Source: Flammeovirgaceae bacterium (GTDB taxonomy: Bacteria > Bacteroidota > Bacteroidia > Cytophagales > Cyclobacteriaceae). From it: 64,000 nucleotides of DNA. A program made the translations under genes and the position numbers. Positions 40,326 through 48,740 of the stretch are shown here, piece by piece. Numbering within the stretch: the first letter of the stretch is position 1; every line of letters starts with the position of its first letter. The notes under the pieces are model-generated. The model did no database searches, was not told where the DNA came from, and saw only the letters and a program-made list of their open reading frames with translations. The stretch is taken from the NCBI GenBank assembly GCA_016709845.1, contig JADJMA010000006.1, forward strand, positions 124,001 to 188,000. The letters run 5' to 3'.

Positions 40326-40349
40326 CCTCTATTCGCTAATTAATAGAGG
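40326..40349 (+). other. Inverted repeat just upstream of corA start
   Basis: CCTCTATT (40326-40333) and AATAGAGG (40342-40349) form a perfect 8-bp stem. The right arm holds the only purine-rich GAGG in front of the ATG at 40355, so folding would hide the probable ribosome-binding site. Confidence 0.45.
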
Positions 40350-40354
40350 ACAAT

Positions 40355-41280
40355 ATGAAGACCTTTCTAAAAAGTGAAATTGGGTTGGTTCCAATTGAAA
40401 AATGGGAACCAAAATGTTGGATAAATATTGAACAACCCACAGAACAAGATAAAGCCTATTTACTTCAAGAAATTCAAATTCCTGAAGCATTCTATAACGA
40501 CATAGAAGATGTGGATGAAAGACCCCGCATTGAGATAGAAGACGATTGGACATTAATAATTTTAAGACTTCCTTTTAAAAGCGATGATGTAAAATTGCCC
40601 TTTACCACCATCCCTCTTGGTTTAATCTTTAAAGACGATATTTTGTTTCTATCTGTTTTCATAAATCTGAAATGATTCCAGATTTCATTGCTTATACAAG
40701 AAGGAAAAAGATAACTATTACGGATAATTACGATCTGGTTTTCAGATTACTATTATCCTCCAGTGTTTGGTTTTTAAAGTATCTAAAACAGATAAATCAA
40801 AATATTAAGTTTGCTGAAAATCAGCTTGAGAAATCAATTAGAAATGAAGACTTACAAACTTTATTACAAATAGAAAAATGTTTAGTCTTTTTTACCACTT
40901 CTTTAAAAGGCAACGACATATTAGGACACAGACTAAAAAATACTAAAAATCATAAAGACACATTTGACAGCGATTTGATTGAAGATGTGGATATTGAATT
41001 AAGACAGGCTCTTGAAATGACTAATATCTACAGTGATATTCTAAGTGGTATGATGGATGCGTATGCTTCGGTTATTTCTAATAATCTTAACGTGATTATG
41101 AAGCAGCTTACATCAATTTCAATAATTTTAATGATACCAACTTTAATTGCAAGTTTATACGGAATGAATGTGCCTAATTCTTTTGAGGATAATCATTATG
41201 GCTTTTGGATATTATTATTGATTTCATTCACCCTAGCTACTATTGGCGTTATCATTTTTATGAAAAGAAAATGGTTTTAA
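40355..41280 (+). CDS. corA: CorA family Mg2+/divalent cation transporter, frameshifted
   Basis: A homopentameric divalent-cation channel of about 305 residues. The N-terminal cytoplasmic alpha/beta domain includes CWINIEQPTEQDKAYLLQEI and IEDVDERPRIEIEDDWTLII. The frame breaks near 40655 (LFLSV then KSEMIPDFIAYTRRK). The long stalk helix leads to two C-terminal helices, the first ending in the signature YGMNVPN and the second FWILLLISFTLATIGVIIF, with a basic tail KRKWF. The signature and two-helix end are diagnostic. Low-GC, A-rich codon use differs somewhat from neighbours. Confidence 0.85.
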
Positions 41281-41365
41281 AAAAATAGCCACTACTAAAG
41301 TTTGTAGCTTACGAATTCCATTAAGTGTTTAGCGTTCAAAATTTCGCGTTAGTATAAAACTTCGA

Positions 41366-42960
41366 TTACGACTCCGTATCAATGTTTTTAAATGTGGCTG
41401 ACGAGGCTGCTACAACGGCACGCTCCCAGCCTTTAGGTATTTCTTTTTCAACAAATCTCCAGGTTTGAGATGTGGGTATATTTCACCATAATGTTTTATT
41501 TCGGTAAAGTCCGTTCTACGCATCCTATGCCACGGCCTGAGCTCGGTGGAGGAATGTAAACCCATAGAACCTAACATTTCGGCTACACCATGCACGGTTT
41601 GCTTATGAAAAGAGGCGGTACGTACGGCCTTATTTTCTACATCAAGCCCTGCAACCAACTGTGGATTTTGTGTGGCGACACCCGTAGGACATTGATTTGA
41701 ATTGCAACGCAAGGCCTGAATACAACCAATGGCCATCATCATACCTCTGGCCGAGTAACACACATCGGCACCTATGGCTATATTCTTTATCACATCAAAC
41801 GCACTAATAATTTTTCCACTGCACATCACCTTTACTTTATCTCTAAGGCCATAACCCACCAGCGTGTTATGGGCAAATGAAAGGGCTTCTACCAGTGGTG
41901 TACCAATTCTATCCGAAAACTCGATGGGTGCTGCACCGGTACCGCCTTCGCTACCATCTATATCCACATAATCGGGTTGTATGCCTGACTCTACCATGGC
42001 CTTGCATATCGAAATAAACTCCCTTCTCTTTCCTATACATAGCTTAATACCAACAGGTTTACCTCCCGAAAGCACTTGCAGTTTTTTAATAAAATCCATC
42101 ATCTCCATGGGCGTAGTAAACGCAGAATGACCGGGTGGAGATAATACAGATTTCCCTACAGGTACGTTACGAATTTTAGCTATCTCCGCATTGACTTTCT
42201 CAGCAGGCAGAATACCACCATGACCGGGCTTGGCACCTTGAGATAATTTTATCTCAATCATCTTCACATTTTTATGATTCGCTTTTTCTTTAAAGAGTTC
42301 CGGATCAAAATCTCCATCGTGCGTACGCGCTCCAAAATACCCGTTCCTATTTGCCAGATAATATCGCCACCATGCATTAAATGATATTCAGTAAGCCCAC
42401 CTTCACCGGTGTTGTGTGCAAAACCTCCGAGCTTGGCCCCTTTATTCAATGCTTGTACTGCATTCTTGCTTAACGATCCATAGCTCATGGCAGAGATATT
42501 AAGGATGCTGGCATTATAAGGCTGCTTGCAATCGGGGCCGCCAATGGTTACTCGTAGTATTTCAGGATTTACGGTAGTTGGATTTAAAGAATGATTTACC
42601 CATTCAAATCCCACTTCATACATATTGTTTTGCGTACCAAACGGTTGGGTGGAGAGCTCATTTTTAGCCCGCTGATATACGAGGGAGCGATGCTGTCTGC
42701 TAAAGGGCACTCCATTTGAGTTTGTCTCTATAAAGTACTGGCTTATCTCGGGCCTAATGCTTTCAAGCAAATATCTGAGGTTACCCACCAAAGGGAAATT
42801 TCTCCTGATCGTTTGCTTTTTTTTGAAGTATATCATTCAGGCCCATAAGAAATAAGGGGCCTATTAAAATAAATGCCCACAATATGGGTGTCCAGAATAT
42901 TGAAATAACCAGCAATCCTAAAATCAAAATTGCGGATATCATTATAAATTGTCTTCTCAT
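41366..42960 (-). CDS. FMN-binding glutamate synthase family protein, frameshifted
   Basis: A membrane-anchored relative of the glutamate synthase large-subunit FMN domain, about 530 residues. The ATG at 42958-42960 gives MRRQFIMISAILILGLLVIS, a two-helix anchor. One extra A near 42830 separates it from TIRRNFPLVGNLRYLLESIR. The core has NISAMSYGSLSKNAVQALNK, GEGGLTEYHL, KLSQGAKPGHGGILP, DYVDIDGSEGGTGAAP and the Fe-S/FMN segment ALRCNSNQCPTGVATQ. A second break is near 42285 and a third near 41445 at a poly-A; repairing it replaces the ending with KEIPKGWERAVVAASSATF and moves the stop to 41366-41368. The family often lacks the amidotransferase domain and its substrate is uncertain. Confidence 0.85.
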
Positions 42961-43030
42961 TTTGCTCAGGGATCAAGTAAAAAGTAACGAAATATAAGTA
43001 GCATTTAACAACGAACAAGCTAAATCGTAC

Positions 43031-43298
43031 ATGTCGATAATTATAAAATTATTAAATAGATTATTGTTTTCAGTTTTACAATCTTATCCTTACTTGAGGA
43101 GTGAATTACGAGGGCAAGATTTGAGATTTTTGCCTGAATATATTGTAACCAAAAGTGGAGGATACAATTCCAGGAGGTTGCTATTTTGATACAGGTAAGA
43201 AGAGTGCCTTTGCTTAGCAGTATTCGCGACCGGGCTTTCAAAAAAAAATGCTTTTGTACGAGGAGATTCATCCCGCAAAAAATCAATTGACACGATGA
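43031..43298 (+). pseudogene. Possible small gene or remnant, unknown
   Basis: An ATG at 43031 opens a 52-codon frame (MSIIIKLLNRLLFSVLQSYP then LRSELRGQDLRFLPEYIVTK) to a TGA at 43187. One inserted base would let it continue as FDTGKKSAFA, an in-frame TAG, then QYSRPGFQKKMLLYEEIHPA and a TGA at 43296-43298, about 89 residues in total. The composition looks protein-like, but I know no family and there is no clear ribosome-binding site. Confidence 0.3.
43138..43161 (+). repeat. Short repeat ATATAYTGTAACCAAARGTG, copy 2
   Basis: Second copy of the sequence seen at 34942-34966; here it falls inside the possible small gene at 43031-43298. Confidence 0.3.
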
Positions 43299-43373
43299 CA
43301 GTAAATTTATATATTCACGATTACCCTGGCGCCAAAGTTGCCAATAACTGAACTTGAATTCTTAAATGATATG

Positions 43374-44669
43374 ATGAAAAAAACATTCTTACTCCTGTTA
43401 ACACTGTTAATAGTTCAATCTGCTTTTTCTCAAGAGGCTTACCGAAGATGGCGGGTGATGAACCAAATACGCAACGATAAGTTTGATCTGATTCTTCCGG
43501 AAGTGATGAAAGAAAACAACATTGACATGTGGATCATCACGAATAAAGAAGGCAACTTCGATCCGCTGTATCACGATATGGGCGAGGGATATACCACGCA
43601 AAACGGATATTATATTTTCACCAACATCGGTAAACCGAGAATAGAGCGTGCCGCCTTGGGTATTGATGGAGGATTTCTGGAAGGTGGGGGGTCCTATGAT
43701 TATTTCGGCAGCGAAAGTGAGCTGAAAGACTTTGTCACCAAACGCGATCCGAAAAGAATTGGACTCAATATGTCGAAAATGATTGGCGGTGCCGATGGAT
43801 TGTCTTATACGATGTACCACCATCTGGCAGAAACCCTCGGCAAAAAATACGAAGATCGGTTTGTGTCTGCCGAGAAATTGGTGTCTGATTTCAGATCAAG
43901 AAGAGTAGCTACCGAGATTGCCACGTTTGCCGAAGCCGGCATGCTGTCTTATACAATTGCAGAAAAAGCTTTTTCCAATGAAGTGATTACCGGTGTCACC
44001 ACCCTTGAAAATGTAGCCTGGTGGATGCGGGAGCAGCAATTTAAAAACAACCTCGAGACTTCGTTTGGTATGCCTTCTGTCTATGTTACAGGTCCGGATG
44101 GCATTGTAGCTACTTCGAGTGATCGCATCATACAACGTGGCGATATTTTAATGTTGGATTGGGGTGTTGGCCTTATGAATATGTACACCGATATGAAGCG
44201 AGTGGCCTATGTATTAAAAGAAGGAGAAACGGATGTGCCCGAGAGTATTAAGAACGCATTTAATCAAGGGGTGAAAGTACGGGACGTGATCAAGCAGACC
44301 ATTAAACCCGGGATTACCGCAGAGCAGAATATGGGTAATATTTATAAGGCGTTGGAGCAAGCTGGGTTTTCAAAGATTGCATTTAATAAACCCAGCGCGG
44401 ATGGAAAAACAAATGTGATTATTGGTTGCCACTCGGTGGGAAACTGGGGCCATGGCTTAGGCCCAAGTATAGCCGAATGGAATCCGGTAAGGTTTAAATA
44501 TGTGGTGAAGCCTACCAACTTATTGTCCATTGAGTTATTCGCATACACCCCCTTGCCAGAATGGGGCGGAAAGAAGTTGCGTATACCGCTGGAAGATGAT
44601 GCCGTGGTAACCGAGCGCGGCATTGAGTGGTTGTATCCGATTAACCAACGAGTCTTGTTGATAAAGTAG
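43374..44669 (+). CDS. Secreted M24 family metallopeptidase (aminopeptidase P-like)
   Basis: A 431-residue peptidase with signal peptide MKKTFLLLLTLLIVQSAFSQ. An N-terminal creatinase-like domain (MKENNIDMWIITNKEGNFDP) precedes the M24 domain with ligands Asp in MLDWGVG, Asp in MYTDMKR, His in WGHGLGPS, Glu in SIELFAYT and Glu in PLEDDAV. It is only distantly related to the tandem M24 cluster at 28639-33906 and uses Sec rather than Tat export. The start at 43374 is preferred to the upstream 43338 because it opens the signal peptide. Intact frame. Confidence 0.87.
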   Translation: MKKTFLLLLTLLIVQSAFSQEAYRRWRVMNQIRNDKFDLILPEVMKENNIDMWIITNKEGNFDPLYHDMGEGYTTQNGYYIFTNIGKPRIERAALGIDGGFLEGGGSYDYFGSESELKDFVTKRDPKRIGLNMSKMIGGADGLSYTMYHHLAETLGKKYEDRFVSAEKLVSDFRSRRVATEIATFAEAGMLSYTIAEKAFSNEVITGVTTLENVAWWMREQQFKNNLETSFGMPSVYVTGPDGIVATSSDRIIQRGDILMLDWGVGLMNMYTDMKRVAYVLKEGETDVPESIKNAFNQGVKVRDVIKQTIKPGITAEQNMGNIYKALEQAGFSKIAFNKPSADGKTNVIIGCHSVGNWGHGLGPSIAEWNPVRFKYVVKPTNLLSIELFAYTPLPEWGGKKLRIPLEDDAVVTERGIEWLYPINQRVLLIK

Positions 44670-44720
44670 TTAGTAGCGGAGTGCTTGAAACGGAGTTACT
44701 AAGGACTGCTCTGGATTTAT

Positions 44721-44813
44721 GTGCATTAAGCCAGCTGTTTTGGACGGCTATGTGTACCTTTAGTTGCTTGCTATATAAGAGATATCAACAATTACTGATA
44801 TTCGGGTGTTAGC
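44721..44813 (+). repeat. Intergenic repeat, two-block copy 1
   Basis: Block 1, GTGCATTAAGCCAGCTGTTT plus TGGACGGCTAT (44721-44751), and block 2, TATCAACAATTACTGATATT plus CGGGTGTTAGC (44783-44813), recur at 48633-48702 with the blocks closer together (8 instead of 31 bp apart). Block 2 alone recurs at 7052-7080. Confidence 0.6.
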
Positions 44814-44961
44814 GCCAATGCCCTTTCAGCACCGCAGACAATGACGACCAAGCCGACAAAGTTTCGTTTCCGCAGACAAAAAGATGACGCGATGCGCACA
44901 TTCTTCGATAGCGTTTTTTATAAATTTTAATACCTTCATTCGATAAACTTACAACTCACCT

Positions 44962-45460
44962 ATGAAACACAAACTAATTAATGCCATCAGTGCTTTGTTA
45001 TTGTTAGTCACGCTGATAGGCTGTAATAGTGACAGAAATCAAAGTCAGCAATCAGCGACTGATCTTTCTGAGGAAACGATTTTTCCGAAGGGAACTCGGT
45101 CCTACAACAAACTTCACAGGCAACGCTTACGCCTTTGGTTTAGTCGCAAATGATTCCATCTACAACACACTTGTTGGAAATGTTTATTTCGAAAAAAGTG
45201 CACGATCAAACTGGCACACCCACCCAAGTGGGCAAATTCTAATTGTACTCGATGGTGAAGGATATCATCAACTGGAAGGACAGCCAAGGCAAACGATGAA
45301 AAAGGGCGAAGTCATCAAGGTTCCGGCAAATACAAGGCACTGGCATGGCGCAACTGAAAACACTGCTCTTACACAAATGTATATTTTGCCAAAGACAGAA
45401 AACGGGTTTGTCACATGGATGGAGCCAGTTACAGATGAGCAGTATAAATCCAACAACTAA
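44962..45460 (+). CDS. Cupin-domain lipoprotein, frameshifted
   Basis: A 165-residue lipoprotein. MKHKLINAISALLLLVTLIG ends in the lipobox IGC; a frame break near 45095 precedes FTGNAYAFGLVANDSIYNTL. The single cupin domain shows both motifs: WHTHPSGQILIVLDGEG with its metal-binding His pair and Glu/Asp region, and GEVIKVPANTRHWHGATEN. The closest characterised relatives of this small cupin type are carboxymuconolactone decarboxylase-associated or mandelonitrile lyase-like cupins, but the substrate is not predictable. It is followed 5 bp later by a second, related cupin. Confidence 0.82.
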
Positions 45461-45465
45461 AACGA

Positions 45466-45864
45466 ATGGAAATTATTAAATTAGGTTCTCAACCATCCGT
45501 AAAAGGCCCCGAAGATTGGTTCACCGGGTCGGTTCGCATTAACTATTTATTTCAACCAAACGGACACAGACGCGCGGGTGCAGCGGAGGTAACATTTGAA
45601 CCCAGAGCGAGGACAGCGTGGCACACGCATCCGTTAGGCCAAACTTTAATTGTATTGTCGGGCGTAGGACTAGCACAGCGTGAAGGTGGAGCCATTGAAG
45701 AAATCCGACCAGGTGATATAGTCTGGTTTGCTCCAGGTGAAAAACATTGGCATGGAGCATCGGCAACAATGGCAATGACACATATCGCCACGCAAGAGGA
45801 GCTGAACGGAAAAGTTGTGGATTGGATGGAGAAAGTAAGTGATGAGCAATATCAAATGGATTGA
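45466..45864 (+). CDS. Cupin-domain protein
   Basis: A 132-residue cytoplasmic cupin closely related to the preceding lipoprotein cupin. Motif 1 is AWHTHPLGQTLIVLSGVGLA and motif 2 is PGDIVWFAPGEKHWHGASAT, giving a Mn or Fe site of two His, a Gln or Glu and a distal His. The C-terminal WMEKVSDEQYQ matches WMEPVTDEQYK of its neighbour, so the pair is a tandem duplication in which one copy gained an export signal. Intact; 5 bp gap indicates an operon. Confidence 0.87.
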   Translation: MEIIKLGSQPSVKGPEDWFTGSVRINYLFQPNGHRRAGAAEVTFEPRARTAWHTHPLGQTLIVLSGVGLAQREGGAIEEIRPGDIVWFAPGEKHWHGASATMAMTHIATQEELNGKVVDWMEKVSDEQYQMD

Positions 45865-46278
45865 CGAGCAATTAACAGTAGGGCAGAAATGAACTGGCTA
45901 ATAATTTAAATCAATGCCCTCCAACCCAGCAACACAGGGAGAAAGTAGTAAGAACCGGTAGAAGTAGTGTAACAATTGCCCTCCCACGACACGAGTTTCA
46001 CAAAACAAGTCGGTGGACTTGATGACAACAAAAGGATTGATAATTAACTAACACGGTAGAAGGGCACAGGCACTAACAAAAGCTATAAAACATATGCTGT
46101 ATTGTAGGTTCTTAAAGTGCGTGCTGTTAAAATTTCGTTTGCAACGCGAGACAAAGATGTAGGTATTTAAACGCATACGTTTTATATACTAACCGTTGTT
46201 GTAACACAGTAAAAAAAGCTATTTAGTGATATATTATTTAATAACTTGCATACGAGTTTTGTATAAATCGAATTTGTT
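45865..46278. other. 413-bp intergenic region with attC-like palindromic sequence, no gene seen
   Basis: No open frame of coding character. Near 46071 the sequence CACTAACAAAAGCTATAAAA begins a segment, and near 46180 ACTAACCGTTGTTGTAACAC ends one; such TAACAA and GTTGTTG ends recall cassette recombination sites but do not satisfy the full core consensus. The last 60 bp must contain the promoter of the next gene. Confidence 0.3.
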
Positions 46279-47411
46279 ATGAAAAAATATATTTTGCCTT
46301 ATGTGATGGTGGCCATGAGTTTGCTTAGCCTCCCTGCTTTTTCTCAGTCAGAGGCTGATTCAACATTATTGGGCTTGCCTGGCGATAACCTTGATCTTTA
46401 TGCCGTTCTCGATCTTTTTCAAAAATCCAAGACGATTGAAGGATTTGAAAAATCATTGAATCTTGAAAAAACTGGAATCAACAATATGGATTTGGATCTG
46501 GATAAAAAGGTTGATTTCATAAAGGTGGTAACAAAGAAGGAGAAAGATGATTTTACCTTTATTCTACAGATTGCTGTAAGTGAAAAGGAAACCCAGGATG
46601 TTGCTGTCATTTTGGTATCGAAGGATGAGAAGAAAAAAGTTTCGATGCAGATTGTTGGTGATAAAGATCTGTACGGCAAGGATTATATTGTTGAACTAAA
46701 AGAGACTTCCACTCCCGCAGTTACGGCCAACCCAGGGTATAAAGGTCCGGATACTGTTAAAGTTGTGAGTGTTCCGCCACAACCACAACGGTAGTGGTTG
46801 AACAGGCCCCCATTGTACAATATGTGTACTCTCCGGCTTATGTTCCGTATGCCCCGCCATACTATTATGGTTACTATCCGCCTTACTTTGCTGCATTTTC
46901 GGTTATGGCCATTGGCATATACTGGGGTAGTCATGCCCACTATCATCATGGCTATGGAGGGTATCATGGCAACACAACGGTAATTCATAATACAAATAAT
47001 TTTAACAACTATAATAGAACAAGAAACACGTCTAATACGGTCAGAAATAATGGGGCGAACGGTAATTATAACAGCAGAAATAATAGTCCATCAACTCGCC
47101 CTTCGACCGGTACACGTCCGTCAACAGGAACGCGTCCATCAACTGGAACTCGTCCATCAGCCGGAACAACGCCTTCGACACGTCAATCAGGTGGAGCAGG
47201 ACCTACGCGTGAAGCAGCGGGAATGAAGCCTTCTAATAACAGCAACCAACGCAATACCGCGACTCAGCAAAACCGTAGTTCAAACGGAGCATCCCGTTAT
47301 AGTGGAGGAGGAGGATCGAGAGGAAATAGCGGCTTTAGTGGTGGCGGTGCCCCGCGGGGAGGCGGAGGTGGTGGCTCCCGAGGAGGTGGCGGTGGTGGCC
47401 GAAGACGCTAA
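46279..47411 (+). CDS. Secreted protein with Tyr/Pro-rich segment and Asn/Ser/Gly-rich repeats, frameshifted
   Basis: A secreted protein of about 375 residues, unknown function. Signal peptide MKKYILPYVMVAMSLLSLPA (cleavage after FSQ). Residues 30-150 form a globular domain with FIKVVTKKEKDDFTFILQIA and DVAVILVSKDEKKKVSMQIV. The frame breaks near 46785 (VPP then TTVVVEQAPIVQYV). Then come a short hydrophobic Tyr/Pro-rich region (AYVPYAPPYYYGYYPPYF), a His/Gly patch, an Asn-rich region, three to four RPSTGT repeats and a Gly/Arg-rich tail ending GGGGGRRR. The tail looks disordered and could bind polyanions. A strong terminator follows. Confidence 0.7.
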
Positions 47412-47442
47412 CAAAATCACTTTTCTTTTTCCACGTAAGAGC

Positions 47443-47497
47443 AAAAAAATAACGCAACACAATTTTATCCGAGCGGATCATGTGTTGCGTTATTTTT
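47443..47497. terminator. Bidirectional terminator between convergent genes
   Basis: AAAAATAACGCAACACA (ending at 47461) and TGTGTTGCGTTATTTTT (47481-47497) form a 17-bp perfect stem with a 19-nt loop, flanked by A-rich and T-rich ends, so it can stop transcription from both sides. Confidence 0.88.
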
Positions 47498-47515
47498 GAA
47501 GCGGCCTAAGCCACT

Positions 47516-48009
47516 CTACTCAATGGGCATGTCAGAAGCACTCATATCTCTTACCACGACATAATTACCATCTCGCTTTTCAAATAAAACCATATAGTTT
47601 CCAGTATTAATAGGAAAATCGGTAGAGTCAGCTAAAGTGTAATACCCAACCTCTACAACTTGATTTCCATCATTGGATACAAAAACTTCTTTGGTCGTAA
47701 AGGTGATCTTATTACCCATAGGGGTATCTTCAAGACCGGCTTTCATGAATTCTATAATGGCGGGCTTTCCCTCCAAAGCTGCTTTATTCTGAGAAAACGA
47801 TATTGCATCATCGGCATAGTACCCGATGCTTTTCAATTCCCGGGTGTTATATAATTCAGCAAATCGATTTTCCTTGTCCTGAATCTCCTTTTTAATCTGC
47901 TCTTTATCAATTACCGGTGCTGCGATAGGTTCTTCTTTCTTAGGACCGCAGGCTATTAGGATAGCGATCAAACATGATGACAAGGCTATCCCGATTAGTT
48001 TTTTCTCAT
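47516..48009 (-). CDS. SnoaL/NTF2-like (DUF4440-type) lipoprotein, frameshifted at start
   Basis: A 163-residue lipoprotein with an NTF2-like fold. The visible frame starts at a TTG, but adding one A to the poly-A near 48003 gives MRKKLIGIALSSCLIAILIA followed by the lipobox IAC, so the true start is the ATG at 48007-48009. The mature part has a charged linker and an NTF2-like cone: ENRFAELYNTRELKSIGYYA, ADDAISFSQNKAALEGKPAI, VEVGYYTLADSTDFPINTG, NYMVLFEKRDGNYVVVRDM. Such proteins bind small ligands or act as isomerase-like scaffolds; the substrate is unknown. Confidence 0.78.
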
Positions 48010-48261
48010 AATTATAGTTGTTCGTAATGATTTGTAAAGGTCAATAAAAGTGCACATAAGTTATACAATTTATGTAGGAAATTGATTTTTTTATTTATTT
48101 TATTGTGAGAAGGGATTAGAAATTTTTTGAATTGTCTCGACAATAGTTACCACCGGGGATTATTATATAAATAGACTTAGTTGAATCAGATACCCAAAAC
48201 TATGAGGGCTACCTGATGGTTGAGATAGACAACATTCAAATTCATTTTTTTTAATAATAGG

Positions 48262-48630
48262 ATGACGCGAGAACTTGATCACTTTTATTTAAATAAAAGC
48301 GAGCCGAATAGGAGTTGTCTCCTTGCATTACGCAGTATTATTCTTGATCAGGACACGCAGGTTACGGAAACAATGAAGTACGGAATGCCCTGTTTCTGTT
48401 ATAAGAAAAAGATGTTCTGCTATTTATGGACAGATAAAAAAACCAACGAGCCCTATCTCCTTTTCGTGGAAGGAAAGCATCTGGATCACCCACAGTTGGA
48501 GACTGGCAGTCGTTCGCGAATGCAGATTTTCCGGGTCGACCCGAATAACGATTTGCCCATTCGCGTATTAAGAAAATTACTAAATGCTGCTTTGGATTTG
48601 TATCGGAACGGAATCATAAAAGTTAAGTAG
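48262..48630 (+). CDS. DUF1801 (YdhG-like) domain protein
   Basis: A 122-residue cytoplasmic protein. The features HFYLNKSEPNRSCLLALRSI, VTETMKYGMPCFCYKKKMFC and FVEGKHLDHPQLETGSRSRM match the DUF1801 fold, related to frataxin-like YdhG proteins; function is unknown. Intact, with ATG at 48262 after an AATAGG leader. It is immediately followed by an intergenic repeat and the DPP-IV gene. Confidence 0.8.
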   Translation: MTRELDHFYLNKSEPNRSCLLALRSIILDQDTQVTETMKYGMPCFCYKKKMFCYLWTDKKTNEPYLLFVEGKHLDHPQLETGSRSRMQIFRVDPNNDLPIRVLRKLLNAALDLYRNGIIKVK

Positions 48631-48632
48631 AG

Positions 48633-48702
48633 GTGCATAAAACCTGCTGTTTTGGAAGGCTATATTAGAAGTATCAACAATTGCATATATTCGGGTGTTG
48701 GC
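48633..48702 (+). repeat. Intergenic repeat, two-block copy 2
   Basis: Blocks GTGCATAAAACCTGCTGTTT plus TGGAAGGCTAT (48633-48663) and TATCAACAATTGCATATATT plus CGGGTGTTGGC (48672-48702) match 44721-44813. GTTGGC at 48697-48702 is complementary, allowing G-T, to GCTAAC at 48719-48724. The start of the DPP-IV gene is 39 bp downstream. Confidence 0.6.
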
Positions 48703-48740
48703 TGCTACTACCTTAAGTGCTAACTAAATTAACAACTATT

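Noticed and set aside
47090..47170. Short tandem DNA repeats resembling a CRISPR-like array
   Set aside because: They are 18-bp units encoding RPSTGT inside an open frame, with no spacers.
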